From NCBI GenBank assembly GCA_003427395.1, contig BFEA01000427.1:632629-662809 (forward strand): 30,181 nucleotides of DNA, in the 5' to 3' direction. The notes under the pieces are model-generated. The model had not been told where the DNA came from, searched no databases, and saw only the letters and a program-made list of their open reading frames with translations. Source of the stretch: Chara braunii (lineage: Eukaryota; Streptophyta; Charophyceae; Charales; Characeae). A program made the position numbers and the translations under genes. Positions 1 through 9,487 of this stretch are shown here, piece after piece (the first letter of the stretch is position 1; each line of letters starts with the position of its first letter).

Positions 1-37
<37 letters not shown>

Positions 38-107
38 TCACAAATATATATATGTTTACACATACATATATATACAAATACGTATATATATATATGTGTA
101 TATATAT
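1..107. repeat. TA-rich microsatellite
   Basis: An uninterrupted (TA)n run fills the first 35 bases and TA-rich sequence with ATATATGT variants continues to about 107. A short TCGTCACAAA string follows the first run; the same string follows a TA tract near 7354, but the similarity stops after about ten bases. Confidence 0.9.
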
Positions 108-460
108 GTTTATCTGGCTTGCCTCTCTTCCTTTGAGCTATTTCCTTTCTCCCTTCTCTGCGCACAAGCTCGATTCCCCGCCCTCGCCAAACAGTTGCCT
201 GTAATTGGAATCACAATAAAATGGAGCGATCATAGGCGCTGGCCCGCTCGCCCCGACTACGCGAGTCGCAGACAGGCATCCGGGTAGGATAACCTGACTT
301 ACTCTTGAGTCCGAGTTACTCCCTCTTACCTCTTTCTCTGCCAGGTTGGTGACGTGAAAGTGGCTTCCCTCGCCGACAGTGGTCTGACAATAATACCCTT
401 GATGGGCTGTTCCGCAAAGTGAAGTCACTGCCCTGTCAGCAAGAATGCCTGAATTGCACA
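108..460. other. No gene recognised
   Basis: Mixed-composition sequence. Open frames on both strands are short and overlap each other, and none shows a recognisable motif. I see no RNA gene or element ends here. Confidence 0.5.
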
Positions 461-707
461 TCTCTGAAAAGAATCGTACCCGCAAGCAGCGGGATCGCCT
501 CGGAAAGGAACAGTCCCTCCTAGCAGATCAAACTAGGGAACCGTTCCTACTGGCATCGCAATAGCCTGTTTGAAAGATCATTGAGAAGCAGATCACTGAA
601 AAGCAGATCACTGAAAAGGGTTGTACCCGCTAACAGTGGAACTACTTGATTGACGGTTCACTGAAAGAAGTTGTTCCCGCTAGCAGTGGGTTCGCTTGAT
701 TGTCAGA
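461..707. repeat. Imperfect ~50-bp tandem repeat
   Basis: Two adjacent copies start at 608 and 658, each built as CACTGAAA, then a GTTGT-CCCGCTA core, then CAGTGG and CTTGATTG. A related but more diverged copy starts at 461 (TCTCTGAAAAGAATCGTACC). The intervening sequence contains extra GATCACTGAAAAG fragments. This looks like an old minisatellite or the inner repeats of a mobile element; no coding role is apparent. Confidence 0.6.
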
Positions 708-904
708 TCACTTGAGTCTGGTGCGTCACTCTGCTCCATCAACCCAAAGATCGTTTCCGAAGAGATATTGTGCAGATCACGCCGCACGTGAGAAATCCGC
801 TGCCCGCCTGACCGATCACGCGCTCGCTAGATTGGTCATGCACTCGCTCACTGTGCACACCGTGGAATCCTCCTCCACCCACCAAGCTCCGAACGGGTAT
901 ATTT

Positions 905-1180
905 CAAATAACTTCTAGTGCGGACTGGGTATGCCTTGCACACTGATTGAATTCGCTCCCCACTGCGCTTGCTTGGCGCACTATTCTGACTGAATGGAGC
1001 TGCGTTGCAGGCGGCGTACGTCAGGCACGCGCATCTGTTCTCACTAGTCGCAATTGTCTCCCCTGCTGCCGCCTGCTTGACGCACTGTTCCCCTTGGCTG
1101 AAACGAGTTGTGTTGTGGGCGGCATACACCAGGCACGCCTCCCCCTGCGCCTACTTCCAATCTGTCTACCTCTTCTCCGG
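905..1180. repeat. Diverged ~105-bp tandem repeat
   Basis: The block beginning GCGCTTGCTTGGCGCAC at 965 is repeated from about 1070 as GCCTGCTTGACGCAC. Both copies go on to a GGCGGC-ATAC/TACG-CAGGCACGC segment (near 1010 and 1118). A weaker copy appears to precede them near 930. Overlapping open frames on both strands here are explained by GC-rich repeat sequence rather than by a gene. Confidence 0.55.
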
Positions 1181-1440
1181 GTCCTCCGTGCTATATACCG
1201 TCTCCCGTTTCGGCTCACCCTCCGAACCCAAGGCCCTTGGCACCGTTTAGCAGAACCCTATAGCAAGTTTTGGTACCTAAGGTACCAACTCTTCTGGACA
1301 AGCGCGCTTGTCGTACGCGCTGCCTAAATTGGGGCCCCCTTCCGTGGTCCACTGGTCTGGCCGCATATGGGCCGATGTAGCGGCAGTGCCCCCGACAGGG
1401 TATCCTGACAAACGTGCAATATGGCGAGCCGCAGCCGTTC

Positions 1441-2175
1441 CAATCGGTACTTTCCCAGCACCACACCCGTGTCTATATCAAATTAACAGTGGCCAACCAT
1501 AGTAATTATCACCAATAACCATGTCATAAAAATAAAGATGCACAAGAGTGAATCACAGGGTCCCATGCCAAATCTACTTCCACGCCAAGCAGTGCAAGTC
1601 CCGTTCCAGTACCAAGTTGAAGAATGTGAACATGCCTCAGTGTGCAGCTCCTGCACCATACCCGTGTCGATCCAACGAATGCCAATCACTATATGGAGCA
1701 GCAACATCGAGCCAAGGTAAAACAACCAGTGATCGAACAACGGTCCATGTGTCGTCCTAAACACCACAAGTACCGTGTCTGTACCAATCATGTAACCATA
1801 TCAAAATAGTGGTGTAGCGTGGCAACAATCCGATACGAAGTCGAGCCTGTGACAAAGTAGCGAGCTGCAGCAGTCCCAAACTGAACTGGAATGCCGCATC
1901 AGGGAATGTCAACGTCGAGTTGCCGAGTACCGTACTTGTGCCGAACTGCAGTAGGCTTTAATACCATCAAACCGGAGTTCCCAGATCGTTCCAATCAGGC
2001 CCAAGGCTGCACTAACTCGAACAATTGCACCACTGCAATGCCTTATCAGAAAATACCAACGTCGAATTGCCCAGTATCGTGCCTGTTTCGAACCAGTGTC
2101 CATACCAAATTAATAAAGTCGCGTAGTCCATCCCAGAGTAGAACTAGAAACAACATCAAACCAGCCATGTCGCTG
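1441..2175. repeat. Diverged ~147-bp tandem repeat field
   Basis: The clearest pair starts at 1891 and 2038: ATGCC-ATCAG-AA, CAACGTCGA-TTGCC-AGTA, then GT-CC/CTTGT and CGAAC in both. Older relatives of the CCGTGTC-T-CCAA core occur near 1463, 1660 and 1769. The copies have drifted enough that boundaries are uncertain. Open frames in the region are short and rich in S, T and N and share no known motif. Confidence 0.55.
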
Positions 2176-2244
2176 TAACCCCAAAACCGGTCCCACTCAC
2201 TCAATGAAATGGGGGTCATAGCGAGGGTAGTAATTAGGCGAATC

Positions 2245-2880
2245 GGACAAAATCAAGCATCAGTTTATAATTATTAATTATCGAAGACTCGTACGAATCA
2301 ATAGATCCAAGGTAAATGAATAATTTTGGCTAAAATTCATCAGGGATAAATTCTGATAAAAATTAATTTAACAAATTAACAATAAATAATATTTTGTCTT
2401 TTCTCCTCTTTTATTATTGTTAATTCTTTTCCGCACTATTAATTCTAATATTGGAATTAATAAAAATAGAGGATAATTTTTATCAAGGATAAATTTCGAA
2501 AATATTTAATTAGAAAGCAAATATTCTGATATTTTCTTCCCTTTTACTATTTTAATTATTTTTCTCAATTTTAATCCTGTCACTGGAATCGGTAAAACTT
2601 GTGGACAATTTCATTCATCGAGGACAAATTCTGACTAAAATTAATCAAATAACAATTAATCATCTGTTTTCTTTCTTTTTTAAAATTTTTTAACTTTTTA
2701 CTCATTTTTATTTTGTTATTAGAATTAATAAAAATTGAGGACGATTTCATCAAGAATAAATTCTGATAAAATTTAATTCAGTAACAAAGATTCATTTGTT
2801 TTCTTTCCTTTTACTATTTTTTTTTAATTATTGCCCTCAACCTTAATTTAGTTGTTAGATTCAATAAAAATCGAGAGTCC
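2245..2880. repeat. AT-rich tandem array, unit about 135 bp
   Basis: Four successive units begin with a GGATAAATTCTG-type motif at about 2345, 2487, 2622 and 2754, giving spacings of 142, 135 and 132 bp. A partial unit precedes them. Each unit repeats the order AAATTCTGATAAAA, a TTTTCTTTCCTTTTACTATTT pyrimidine stretch, then GAATTAATAAAAAT and GAGGACAATTTCATC. The array is about 80% A+T and sits between GC-richer blocks. It could be an AT-rich satellite or the internal repeats of an LTR. Confidence 0.75.
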
Positions 2881-3327
2881 CTTCCCTAGTCAATTGCTCG
2901 GTATGAATAGGGGCGCACCGAGGCCTACTATCGCGCCTCCGTACCGCGGTCGGCTGCTTTGGGAACAGCCTCGGAGCGGATGAAAATGATAGGTGTTAGG
3001 CGCGGCAAGCGCAGCCGTTTCTCTTGTTGATTTCAAGGGTTTGTTTTAATAATTGATGGGGGGGATTTTAGGGTTCCTCTTTCGACCCCTAATTTCTCCT
3101 GACGACTCTGATAAGAGTGCCGACTGATTCTCCCGTAGGTACTAGCCCCAAGGCCCAATCCCGTGTATTTTGGGTGGCCGACTGGTTTGCGGCCACCCGA
3201 CAAACAAGCCCGGACCTCTTCTCGACGCCCCCGTCGAGCCCGCGCCGTCTCGGTCAGACGAAACGTATAAGATTTAAATTGACCACACGCGCGCGTCTCT
3301 TATGGCTACGAACTCTAGGCTTACCTG
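2881..3327. other. Spacer downstream of element B; possible LTR
   Basis: No gene is recognised. On the minus strand this lies directly after the end of the element B integrase, where a 3' LTR would be expected. A purine-rich GAGAAGAGG stretch near 3217-3225 is followed by a TGTTTGTCGGG that could be an LTR start (minus strand, from about 3207). No second LTR copy was found in the window, so the LTR is a guess. A perfect hairpin is present at 3172-3198: arms GGGTGGCCG and CGGCCACCC with a 9-base loop. Confidence 0.3.
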
Positions 3328-4130
3328 TCATGTGCTTCTGGGAATGAGAGGATGCTTCTCGTCTCTCTTACGTCGCGATCGCTTGGGTTTAGATATAGGG
3401 ATGTTGTTCTGCTTCTTTTTTCGTTGGAGTGGCAGCGCTGCAGATGCACCCCCTTGTCTAACGCAGACTCTACGCTTAGGCCTCTGCAGCACAAAAAAAC
3501 ATTTCCTTTCTTCTCCTAGCGTCAAGCCCTTCACTTTCCTGGTCTCTACCCTCTTTCTCTTCTTCGAACTCTCTCCTACCTCAAACCGTCTCGATGGTTC
3601 TGCATCTGTCACCTTGGTTTTTCCCTTCCCCTTAGGATCTGACAGTGTCAGTGCAGGAGTAGGGGTTTCCCTTGGCCTAAATAACTTCAGTCTGGCTTTT
3701 GCCACATAATCTTTCCACTTAGACCCATCTAATTCAGCAATTATATATGCGCCCCAGCCGAGCGCACCGACTACGTGGTAAGGTCTCATCCATATGTTAG
3801 CCAACTTCCCTGACCATATCCTTTCTAATGCTGCATCGTAGAGAAGTACCATATCACCTACACTTATCTTCTTCTTTCTGATCATGACATCCTTGTCCCA
3901 TCTTTCCTTGGCTTTCTCCCTTTCCACCGCCAATCGATTGGCTACGGTCATGAAATTGTCCTCAACCCGTAGGTTATCTGTCTCGTCTGGGCCGCCAGAA
4001 GCTCCTCTCGCAACATATTTTCGGCCCAGTCAACTGTAGTCCAACTATCAACATGAAACTTTATAGGCAAAGGACAGTGTCTCCCAAACAATATAGTGTA
4101 AGGCGGGTATCTCGTGCTAGCTCGGACCAT
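3328..4130 (-). pseudogene. Element B integrase C-terminal region (broken)
   Basis: Two minus-strand frames, 4130-3948 and 3951-3328, together cover the region after the integrase catalytic glutamate. They contain YPPYTILFGRHCPLPI (the usual tyrosine- and proline-rich stretch) and then RWDKDVMIRKKKISVGDMV and WSGKLANIWMRPYHV, matching the GDLV/KL...GPY integrase C-terminal fold of Ty3/Gypsy elements. The last ~80 residues are rich in K, R and S with basic clusters, so they may be a nuclear-targeting tail. A frameshift separates the two parts near 3950, and another separates them from the core near 4140. Confidence 0.82.
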
Positions 4131-4139
4131 AACATTGTC

Positions 4140-4990
4140 TGTTCATATTGATATCAGAAGTATTTCGGTCAGTCGCTATCTTTACCTCTACACCACTTTG
4201 ATAGTGACGCCATCAATGATTGATGGCCTCCCTCTACAAGTGCGTTGGATTGAGGATGGTAGGCAGTGGCTATCGATACTCTAGCCCCCGCTTTTTTTAA
4301 CACATTTTGGACCTCATCCGCTAGGAACTCCGCTCCTCTATCCATCACAATTCTACTAACGCACCCGTATCTAGACAGATACTTCATAACGGAGTTCTTA
4401 ACTTCTTTTGTCGCCTTTGTCCTGATGGGTTTTCCGTCGACAAAACCAGTGAATTCATCTTTGATGTTCACTCCTACCCCTTTCGGCATCTTGACCAGAT
4501 AAACATGCACCTTCTCTCCTGGCCTAGGAGGATAGGATGGGTGAAGTGGCTCCTTGTACCTTACAAGGGATCTTTTCTGACATTCCTCACAGGTCGCACA
4601 ATACTTTTTGACGTCTTTGTACTGCCCTTCCCACCAGTATAGTCTACAGACCTTCTCATATGTCCCTTTGATTCCTCTATGCCCTCCGACTACGCCGTCG
4701 TGAAGTTCCACTACTATCGCTTGCTTCTCCTTGGAATCACAGACCACTCGCAGAGGCATCCCTGCCCCTGTGGGTCTGCGGAATAAATGTCGAGATCTAA
4801 GGTAGTACTGAGCCGCCTGTCTCCTGATCTCTAAATCCGCACTCTCCTCCCCCGATAGATGCAATCCGATCATCCGGTACTTACCTTCATAAAGGTTGAC
4901 TAGGAGACGATCCGTACGTCTATCAGTATCATTGCTACTGTTGGCCTTTGCGCCTCAATTGAAATTCGTGAGATTCCATCAACTACCGCA
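4140..4990 (-). pseudogene. Element B H2C2 zinc finger and integrase core (inactive)
   Basis: The frame 4873-4169 holds a full H2C2 segment (LHDGVVGGH, then CATCEEC) followed by the integrase core. The second catalytic Asp is in IVMDRGAEF and the Glu in HPQSNALVEGGH. The first catalytic Asp, expected in the H-x-D-x-V-x-MP motif, reads Tyr (VHVYLVKMPKG, codon 4499-4501). About ten residues after MPKGVG also seem to be missing. Integrase needs all three acidic residues to join DNA ends, so this copy cannot be active. Confidence 0.85.
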
Positions 4991-5425
4991 TTCTTTGTGC
5001 CAAAATCCTTTCTACAATATAGTCGTAGAGTCGAATCATAATCAACCATCGCGTAATAGTGGGTTCGGTCAGAATGAAGTTCTTCTGTAAAACTGATGCC
5101 ACAACCGTAGGATCTACTCGTAGAACGAATCATCTCCCGTATATGCAGTGTCTAAAGGCGTCTAAACACCGTAGGAAAACTAACACCTCCTTCTTGAACT
5201 GACTGTAGTTGCGTTCAACGGTGTTGAGCGTACGACTCTCGAATCTCAGCGGCGTCTCTCTACCGTCGGCGTCCTTATGAGAAAGCAGCCCTCCAACTGA
5301 ACATGGTCCAGCATCCGTAGGCACTATGAAGGGGTACACCTAGGATTCGTCCCCCTTCTTTAAACTCTTCCTTGAGGGTTATCACCGCGAGCTCCTGAGG
5401 AGAATTCCAGTAAAAACGCTCCGTT
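4903..5425 (-). pseudogene. Element B RNase H domain (broken)
   Basis: From 5425 the frame reads LKEEFKEGGRILGVP, the end of the RT connection. After a small disruption it continues YPFIVPTDAGPCSVGGLL (first catalytic Asp), YSQFKKEVLVFLRC (Glu) and, after an in-frame TGA at 5130-5132, FVLRVDPTVVAS (third acidic residue). A frameshift near 5000 then leads to TKNAVVDGISRI (fourth acidic residue). All four catalytic positions survive, but the frame is interrupted by the stop and at least two shifts. The DAGP and DG-SRI signatures place it in a different clade from element A, which has DASQ and DALSR. Confidence 0.8.
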
Positions 5426-5627
5426 TTCCTAAGGAGAATCCGTAAAGGCTCTGCCTTCTCCGCGTACCCACGTATGAAGGAAATTTTCTTTGGTTTATTT
5501 CTGTATATAACATAGTTTTTTTTTGTTTTTTTTTAGAAAGTTTTTCATGCACGGCCGGTCCTACCCTATCCGGCATCCGGTCTTGCCGCTCCGAGAGCTC
5601 TACCGCCTAGGATACCCGGACATGCAA

Positions 5628-5681
<54 letters not shown>

Positions 5682-6284
5682 TCCTACTCGCTCCTAGAGG
5701 ACCCCAAATCCGGGATCGTTTCTTTTTTTGCGAGTTAGCCTTCGAGGGGTGGGGAAGGGGGTATAAATTGGTTTTAAGGGTGCTAAACTTCGCTAAAGGA
5801 ATTTAAAGAGGGGTGCTTTAGTGTGATTATGTTTATTTCTTTTTTTATCTCCGATGCCATGAGGAATTCTAATATGACCCTCAACCAAAAATTGTTTGTA
5901 TTGCAATTTTACACTACATATTTTTTCGACTTTGTTTTATTTTTTTTTCCTTCTAGGACTGTCCAAAACTCTAACTAAGGGTTATGCCCGACCAGCCACC
6001 CGGGCGGGTACCGGGGCATATATTGGGTGCCTGAGTGCCCGGAAAAAAAACCTAGCAGCCTAGTTTTTCTTTTTGTCCGTTGGAATTTTCCTTGAAGGCT
6101 GATGCTTGCATGACCGGTCTGCCCAGGAAAACAGGGTTACCCAGGCGACCCGGCTGGTAGCCTAGGTCAGAACCCAAAAACAAAAAAGACTTACGTAACT
6201 TAACTGATAAAGGGCAATTAAATTGCAAAGATTCTAAAACAAATCACTCTCCGCATACTCATACAAGGTTATACTCTACGTAGC
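5426..6284. other. No gene recognised; low-complexity spacer
   Basis: AT-rich with several T8-T10 runs and two GC-rich islands near 5985-6040 and 6115-6170. The first island contains CCACCCGGGCGGGTACCGGGG. An AAT microsatellite lies inside (listed separately). No coding motif, RNA gene or element terminus is recognised. Confidence 0.5.
5628..5681. repeat. (AAT)18 microsatellite
   Basis: An uninterrupted AAT/ATA run of about 54 bases. It produces an artificial polyasparagine frame on the plus strand that should not be read as a protein. Confidence 0.97.
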
Positions 6285-6502
6285 ATGGTGTTCACATTCG
6301 GAGGTGAGCGTGAACAGTTCGCCTGAACGCGAACAAGCGCCCAAAACCCTCCGAACGCGAACATAAAAAATATTTAAAAAAAAGAAACTCCTCAGAAAAA
6401 TATGAAAAATATATGTTATGTAAAAGAGCAATACAAGCAATTTTTGTCTTCGAGTCGTGTTCAAATTCGTAGTCAATCGTGAGTTAAAAATAAAAAAAGC
6501 GA

Positions 6503-6506
<4 letters not shown>
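6285..6506. mobile_element. Possible truncated hAT-like element
   Basis: A GTTCG/CGAAC-rich block (about 6290-6365) is followed by an AT-rich stretch with AAATATATGTTATG at about 6408. The same order occurs in the left parts of the two elements at 6538 and 7597. The terminal inverted repeat is not recognisable and the right end is missing, so this is probably a truncated relative. Confidence 0.4.
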
Positions 6507-6537
<31 letters not shown>

Positions 6538-6539
<2 letters not shown>

Positions 6540-7310
6540 AGGTTGTCGGTGTTCGGGACGGGCCGAACGCCCGAACCCGAACGCCCGAACGTTTGGCACC
6601 CCCTCTCGACACGCTCGGGCGTTCGGCCGAACGCGCGCCCCCTCCCCCCCCAAAAAAAAGAAAAAAAAAATCCAAAAAATCTGAACAAAATATATGTTAT
6701 GCATAAGAATTAAACTAAACAACATTTGCCTCAACGTTACATCCAAGTTCTTTACCAAATTTGAAATAAAAATCAAATACTAAAAATAAATAATAATAAT
6801 AAAAATTAAAAAAAATTAAAACGAGAATGAAGTTATTGAGTGGGCAAGCACGTTTTTGACACCACCATCTTTGACGATTTTTCATTTTTGTTTTGCTGTG
6901 ACAAATTCAATGAAACTTTATATATATGTATATTATATAATAAAGAATCTACAAATAAAGTTTAAAAAAATAATAATTTTTTTCATGCCCCGAAATAAAG
7001 GAAAAACAAAAAATAAAAAAAGAGAAAAAACAAATTAGTGAGTGGGCAAGCAAGTTTTGACACCACCATCTTTGAGGATTTTTCATTTTCTTTTTGGCTG
7101 GACAGAATGACTTCAAAATTAAGAGGGAGATACCTTATGTCACAAAGAACTCACAAAAAAAAAATCAGAAAAACATAATAATATTTAGGTGCCAAAATAT
7201 TTTTTTGTGGGGTCCGAACCCCTTCAAGTTCGGGCCCCGTACGGGGACCCGAACGCTCGAACATTCAGGATCCGCTTAGGGGCCTCCGTACGTTCGGCCT
7301 GGCAACCCTG
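6538..7310. mobile_element. Non-autonomous hAT-like DNA transposon, copy 1
   Basis: A 773-bp element bounded by imperfect terminal inverted repeats: left CAAGGTTGTCGG, right (read inward on the minus strand) CAGGGTTGCCAGG. It is flanked by TATATATA (6530-6537) and TATACATA (7311-7318), a near-perfect 8-bp duplication of a TA tract. Both subterminal regions are GC-rich and full of GTTCGG/CCGAAC motifs; the left one has a perfect 14-bp dyad (6561-6574 with 6615-6628). The AT-rich core has an internal direct duplication (GTGGGCAAGCA at 6840 and 7042). There is no transposase. CAGGG-type ends, 8-bp duplications and subterminal repeats are typical of hAT, but the duplications lie in TA repeats, which weakens the boundary evidence. 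Confidence 0.65.
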
Positions 7311-7354
7311 TATACATATATCTTTCTATCTATCTATCTATCTATATATATATC

Positions 7355-7570
7355 GTCACAAACAGAACTGCACGATAAACCGTAGGCAGAGAGAGAGAAC
7401 AGGAGAACAAACGAGGGGCTGTGACAAACTGTTTCGTCGAAGTTTCACCGACTCGTCAGGAGGCTGAACCCTCGACAGTCTGCAGAATCCCCTCACTGAT
7501 TACACTGTAAGTGATAATCTACGTTAACCAAAATCAAAGTAGACTATCACTCACCCACACCAGATGGAAA
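7355..7570. repeat. 216-bp duplicated flank, copy 1
   Basis: Runs from GTCACAAACAGAACTGC to CACACCAGATGGAAA. A second copy at 8358-8573 differs at roughly 14 positions (about 93% identity by eye). Each copy sits immediately right of a TA tract carrying a hAT-like element. No open frame or RNA motif is recognised. Confidence 0.85.
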
Positions 7571-7596
7571 ACTCTACAGACTGTCGGTTATATATA

Positions 7597-8337
7597 TAGG
7601 GTAACCGGCGTTCGGGAAAGGCCGGATGCCCACGCCCGAACGTATGGGATCCCTTGGGGATGCGTTAGGCCGTTCATGCCGAAGGCGCACAAAAAAAAAA
7701 AAAAAACAATAAAAAAAAATCTAAAAAAAAATATGTTATAAAAAAAAACAAATTAAACAAAATTTGCCTGAGCATTACATCCAAATTCCTTACCAAATTT
7801 CAAATAAAAATGAAATACGAAAAACAAATACTAATAAAAAAAATAACAAAAAATAAAAAAATAATTAAATTTAGTGAGTGCAAGAGCACGTTTTCGACAC
7901 CGCCATCTTTGGCGATTTTTATTTTTTTTGGCATAGCTAAATGCCCTGGAAATTTACAGATGTGTACTTCACATAATGCAAAAACCATTAAAGAAGTTTC
8001 AAAAAATAATAAAATTGTTTAGACCCCGAACTAAAGTTAAAAAAAAAAGTAAAAAGTGAAAAAAAACGTGGGCGAGCACATTTTGACACCGCCCGCTTTG
8101 GCGATTTTGGATTCTTATTTGGCTGAGCCAAATGACTTGAAAATTTGTAGGCATGTACCTCACGTCATAGAAAACTCAAAAAAAAAAAATTCAGAAAAAT
8201 ATATATATATTTAAGGCCCGAAATAATTGTTGGCGGGGGCCAAACGCCGTCAGGTTCGGACCCCATACGGGACCCTGAACGGCCGTACGTACGGAGGTCT
8301 GCATGGGGACCTCCGTACGTACGGGCTGGTGACCCTG
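7597..8337. mobile_element. Non-autonomous hAT-like DNA transposon, copy 2
   Basis: A 741-bp relative of the element at 6538. Ends are TAGGGTAACCGGC on the left and CAGGGTCACCAGC on the right (minus strand). The flanks are TATATATA on both sides (7589-7596 and 8338-8345). The layout matches copy 1: GC-rich GTTCGG subterminal blocks, an AT-rich core with the ATTACATCCAA and TTTGGCGAT landmarks, and an internal direct duplication (7876 and 8068, spacing 192). The right subterminal block carries a perfect 17-bp hairpin. It has no transposase, and its core is clearly more diverged from copy 1 than the shared flank is. Confidence 0.68.
8283..8324. repeat. Perfect 17-bp inverted repeat inside hAT copy 2
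   Basis: Arms CCGTACGTACGGAGGTC (8283-8299) and GACCTCCGTACGTACGG (8308-8324) are exact reverse complements around an 8-base spacer. The outer 12 bases of each arm are themselves a palindrome. In copy 1 the same place (7247-7296) keeps only fragments. Confidence 0.95.
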
Positions 8338-8357
8338 TATATATATATATATATATA

Positions 8358-8573
8358 GTCACAAACAGAACTGCTCGGTAAACCGTTGGCAGAGAGAGAG
8401 AAGAGGACAACAAACGAGGGGCTGTGACAAACTGTTTCGTCGGAGTTTCACCAGCTCATCAGGAGGCTGAACCCTCAACAGTCTGCAGAATCCCCTCACT
8501 GATTACACTGTAAATGATAATCTACCTTAACCAAAATCAAAGTAGACTATCACTCACTCACACCAGATGGAAA
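8358..8573. repeat. 216-bp duplicated flank, copy 2
   Basis: Second copy of the 7355-7570 sequence, 1003 bp downstream. After it the sequence turns AT-rich and then enters the GTTCG dyad at 8601. Confidence 0.85.
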
Positions 8574-8600
8574 TATATATTTTAACGAAAAAACAATTAT

Positions 8601-8659
8601 GTTCGCCCGAACATGTTCGCGAGTTGTTCGCGCGAACTCGCGAACATGTTCGTGCGAAC
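8601..8659. repeat. Large near-perfect GTTCG dyad
   Basis: Two 25-base arms (8601-8625 and 8635-8659) pair with one mismatch around a 9-base centre. Shorter palindromes such as GTTCGCGCGAAC lie inside. Its motif content resembles the subterminal blocks of the hAT-like elements just upstream, so it may be the end of another family member. Confidence 0.92.
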
Positions 8660-9487
8660 GTGAAGGGGAGCGAACACGTTTGCCGTGCTACACAGGTTAT
8701 ACCTATAGTGAATCCATGCTTGAGATGTTGTTTGTTGGTGACATAACTTTTCAAAGTATGAGGAATATCTACTGCAGGAAACATATGTTTTTCTAGAAAA
8801 GGTTTGTGATTTAGTTAGTTGATTACAACAAATATAGATTATCGTCTCATGCTCTGAAGAGCTAAAACTTTTTTGAAGTAGTTTTTGTTTGCCAAAAACA
8901 TCAAGACGGATTGGCTTATGTGACAAATTTAACGAAGTTACCAAAGAACAAGCGGACCAAACGAATACCAATAACGAGTTTTATCTAACAATTGACGAAA
9001 GATAACAACAAATGTTTAAAGTTTTGCAAAGCACTTTTTGAGAAAATATAACTCATAAAGAAAAAACCTATTTGAAATCTTAAATCGTGATCTGAAATAT
9101 CGAGCAATTTTTGTAATGTATTTTACCAACAAAAATCCTCTTTTATACAAGGGTTTATAAGAATAAATAAGTTTTTATTTTAGGAATTATGTTAACGGTC
9201 ACATCCAACGTGCATCACCAAGGAACTTTCCGATAGACAAACAATAAGTCGTTTGCTTACACGAGAAAAAAAATCATTACATGGCTATTACTTATGAATA
9301 CATTGTGAGCGCAAAAAAATGTTACATGCAACTGTTAAGATTTTGATATACATAATCCCAAATGCATATCCCCCCTCGAAAAAAAAAAACCGAGCATTCG
9401 GCCTAACTATGAGGGGAAGGTCATCATCAGGAAACAACGAAGAGCACTTAGGAGAAAAGAGGTTCGCTCCATCTAATTAGCACTTGC
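8660..9487. other. No gene recognised
   Basis: AT-rich, with many stop codons in all frames and short A-runs. No RNA gene, splice-supported exon or element end is recognised. Confidence 0.5.

Larger units (their letters stand above)
3328..5425 (-). mobile_element. Ty3/Gypsy retrotransposon remnant B
   Basis: Reading the minus strand from 5425 down gives the end of the reverse transcriptase connection region, RNase H, an H2C2 zinc-binding segment, the integrase core and the integrase C-terminus, in the Ty3/Gypsy order. Gag, protease and the catalytic part of reverse transcriptase are absent; the element is truncated at about 5425 and joins unrelated sequence containing an AAT microsatellite. 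The coding path needs several frame changes and crosses at least one stop, so it is dead. Its RNase H and integrase differ clearly in sequence from those of element A (23259-30181), so it belongs to another lineage. Confidence 0.88.

Noticed and set aside
1-56. Third copy of the TA tract plus 216-bp flank seen at 7355 and 8358
   Set aside because: Only TCGTCACAAA after the TA run is shared; the sequence then diverges completely.
461-2175. CRISPR-like array
   Set aside because: Repeats are diverged and adjacent, without constant repeats and unique spacers, and the sequence is eukaryotic.
5523-5738. Polyasparagine protein
   Set aside because: Produced by the (AAT)18 microsatellite.
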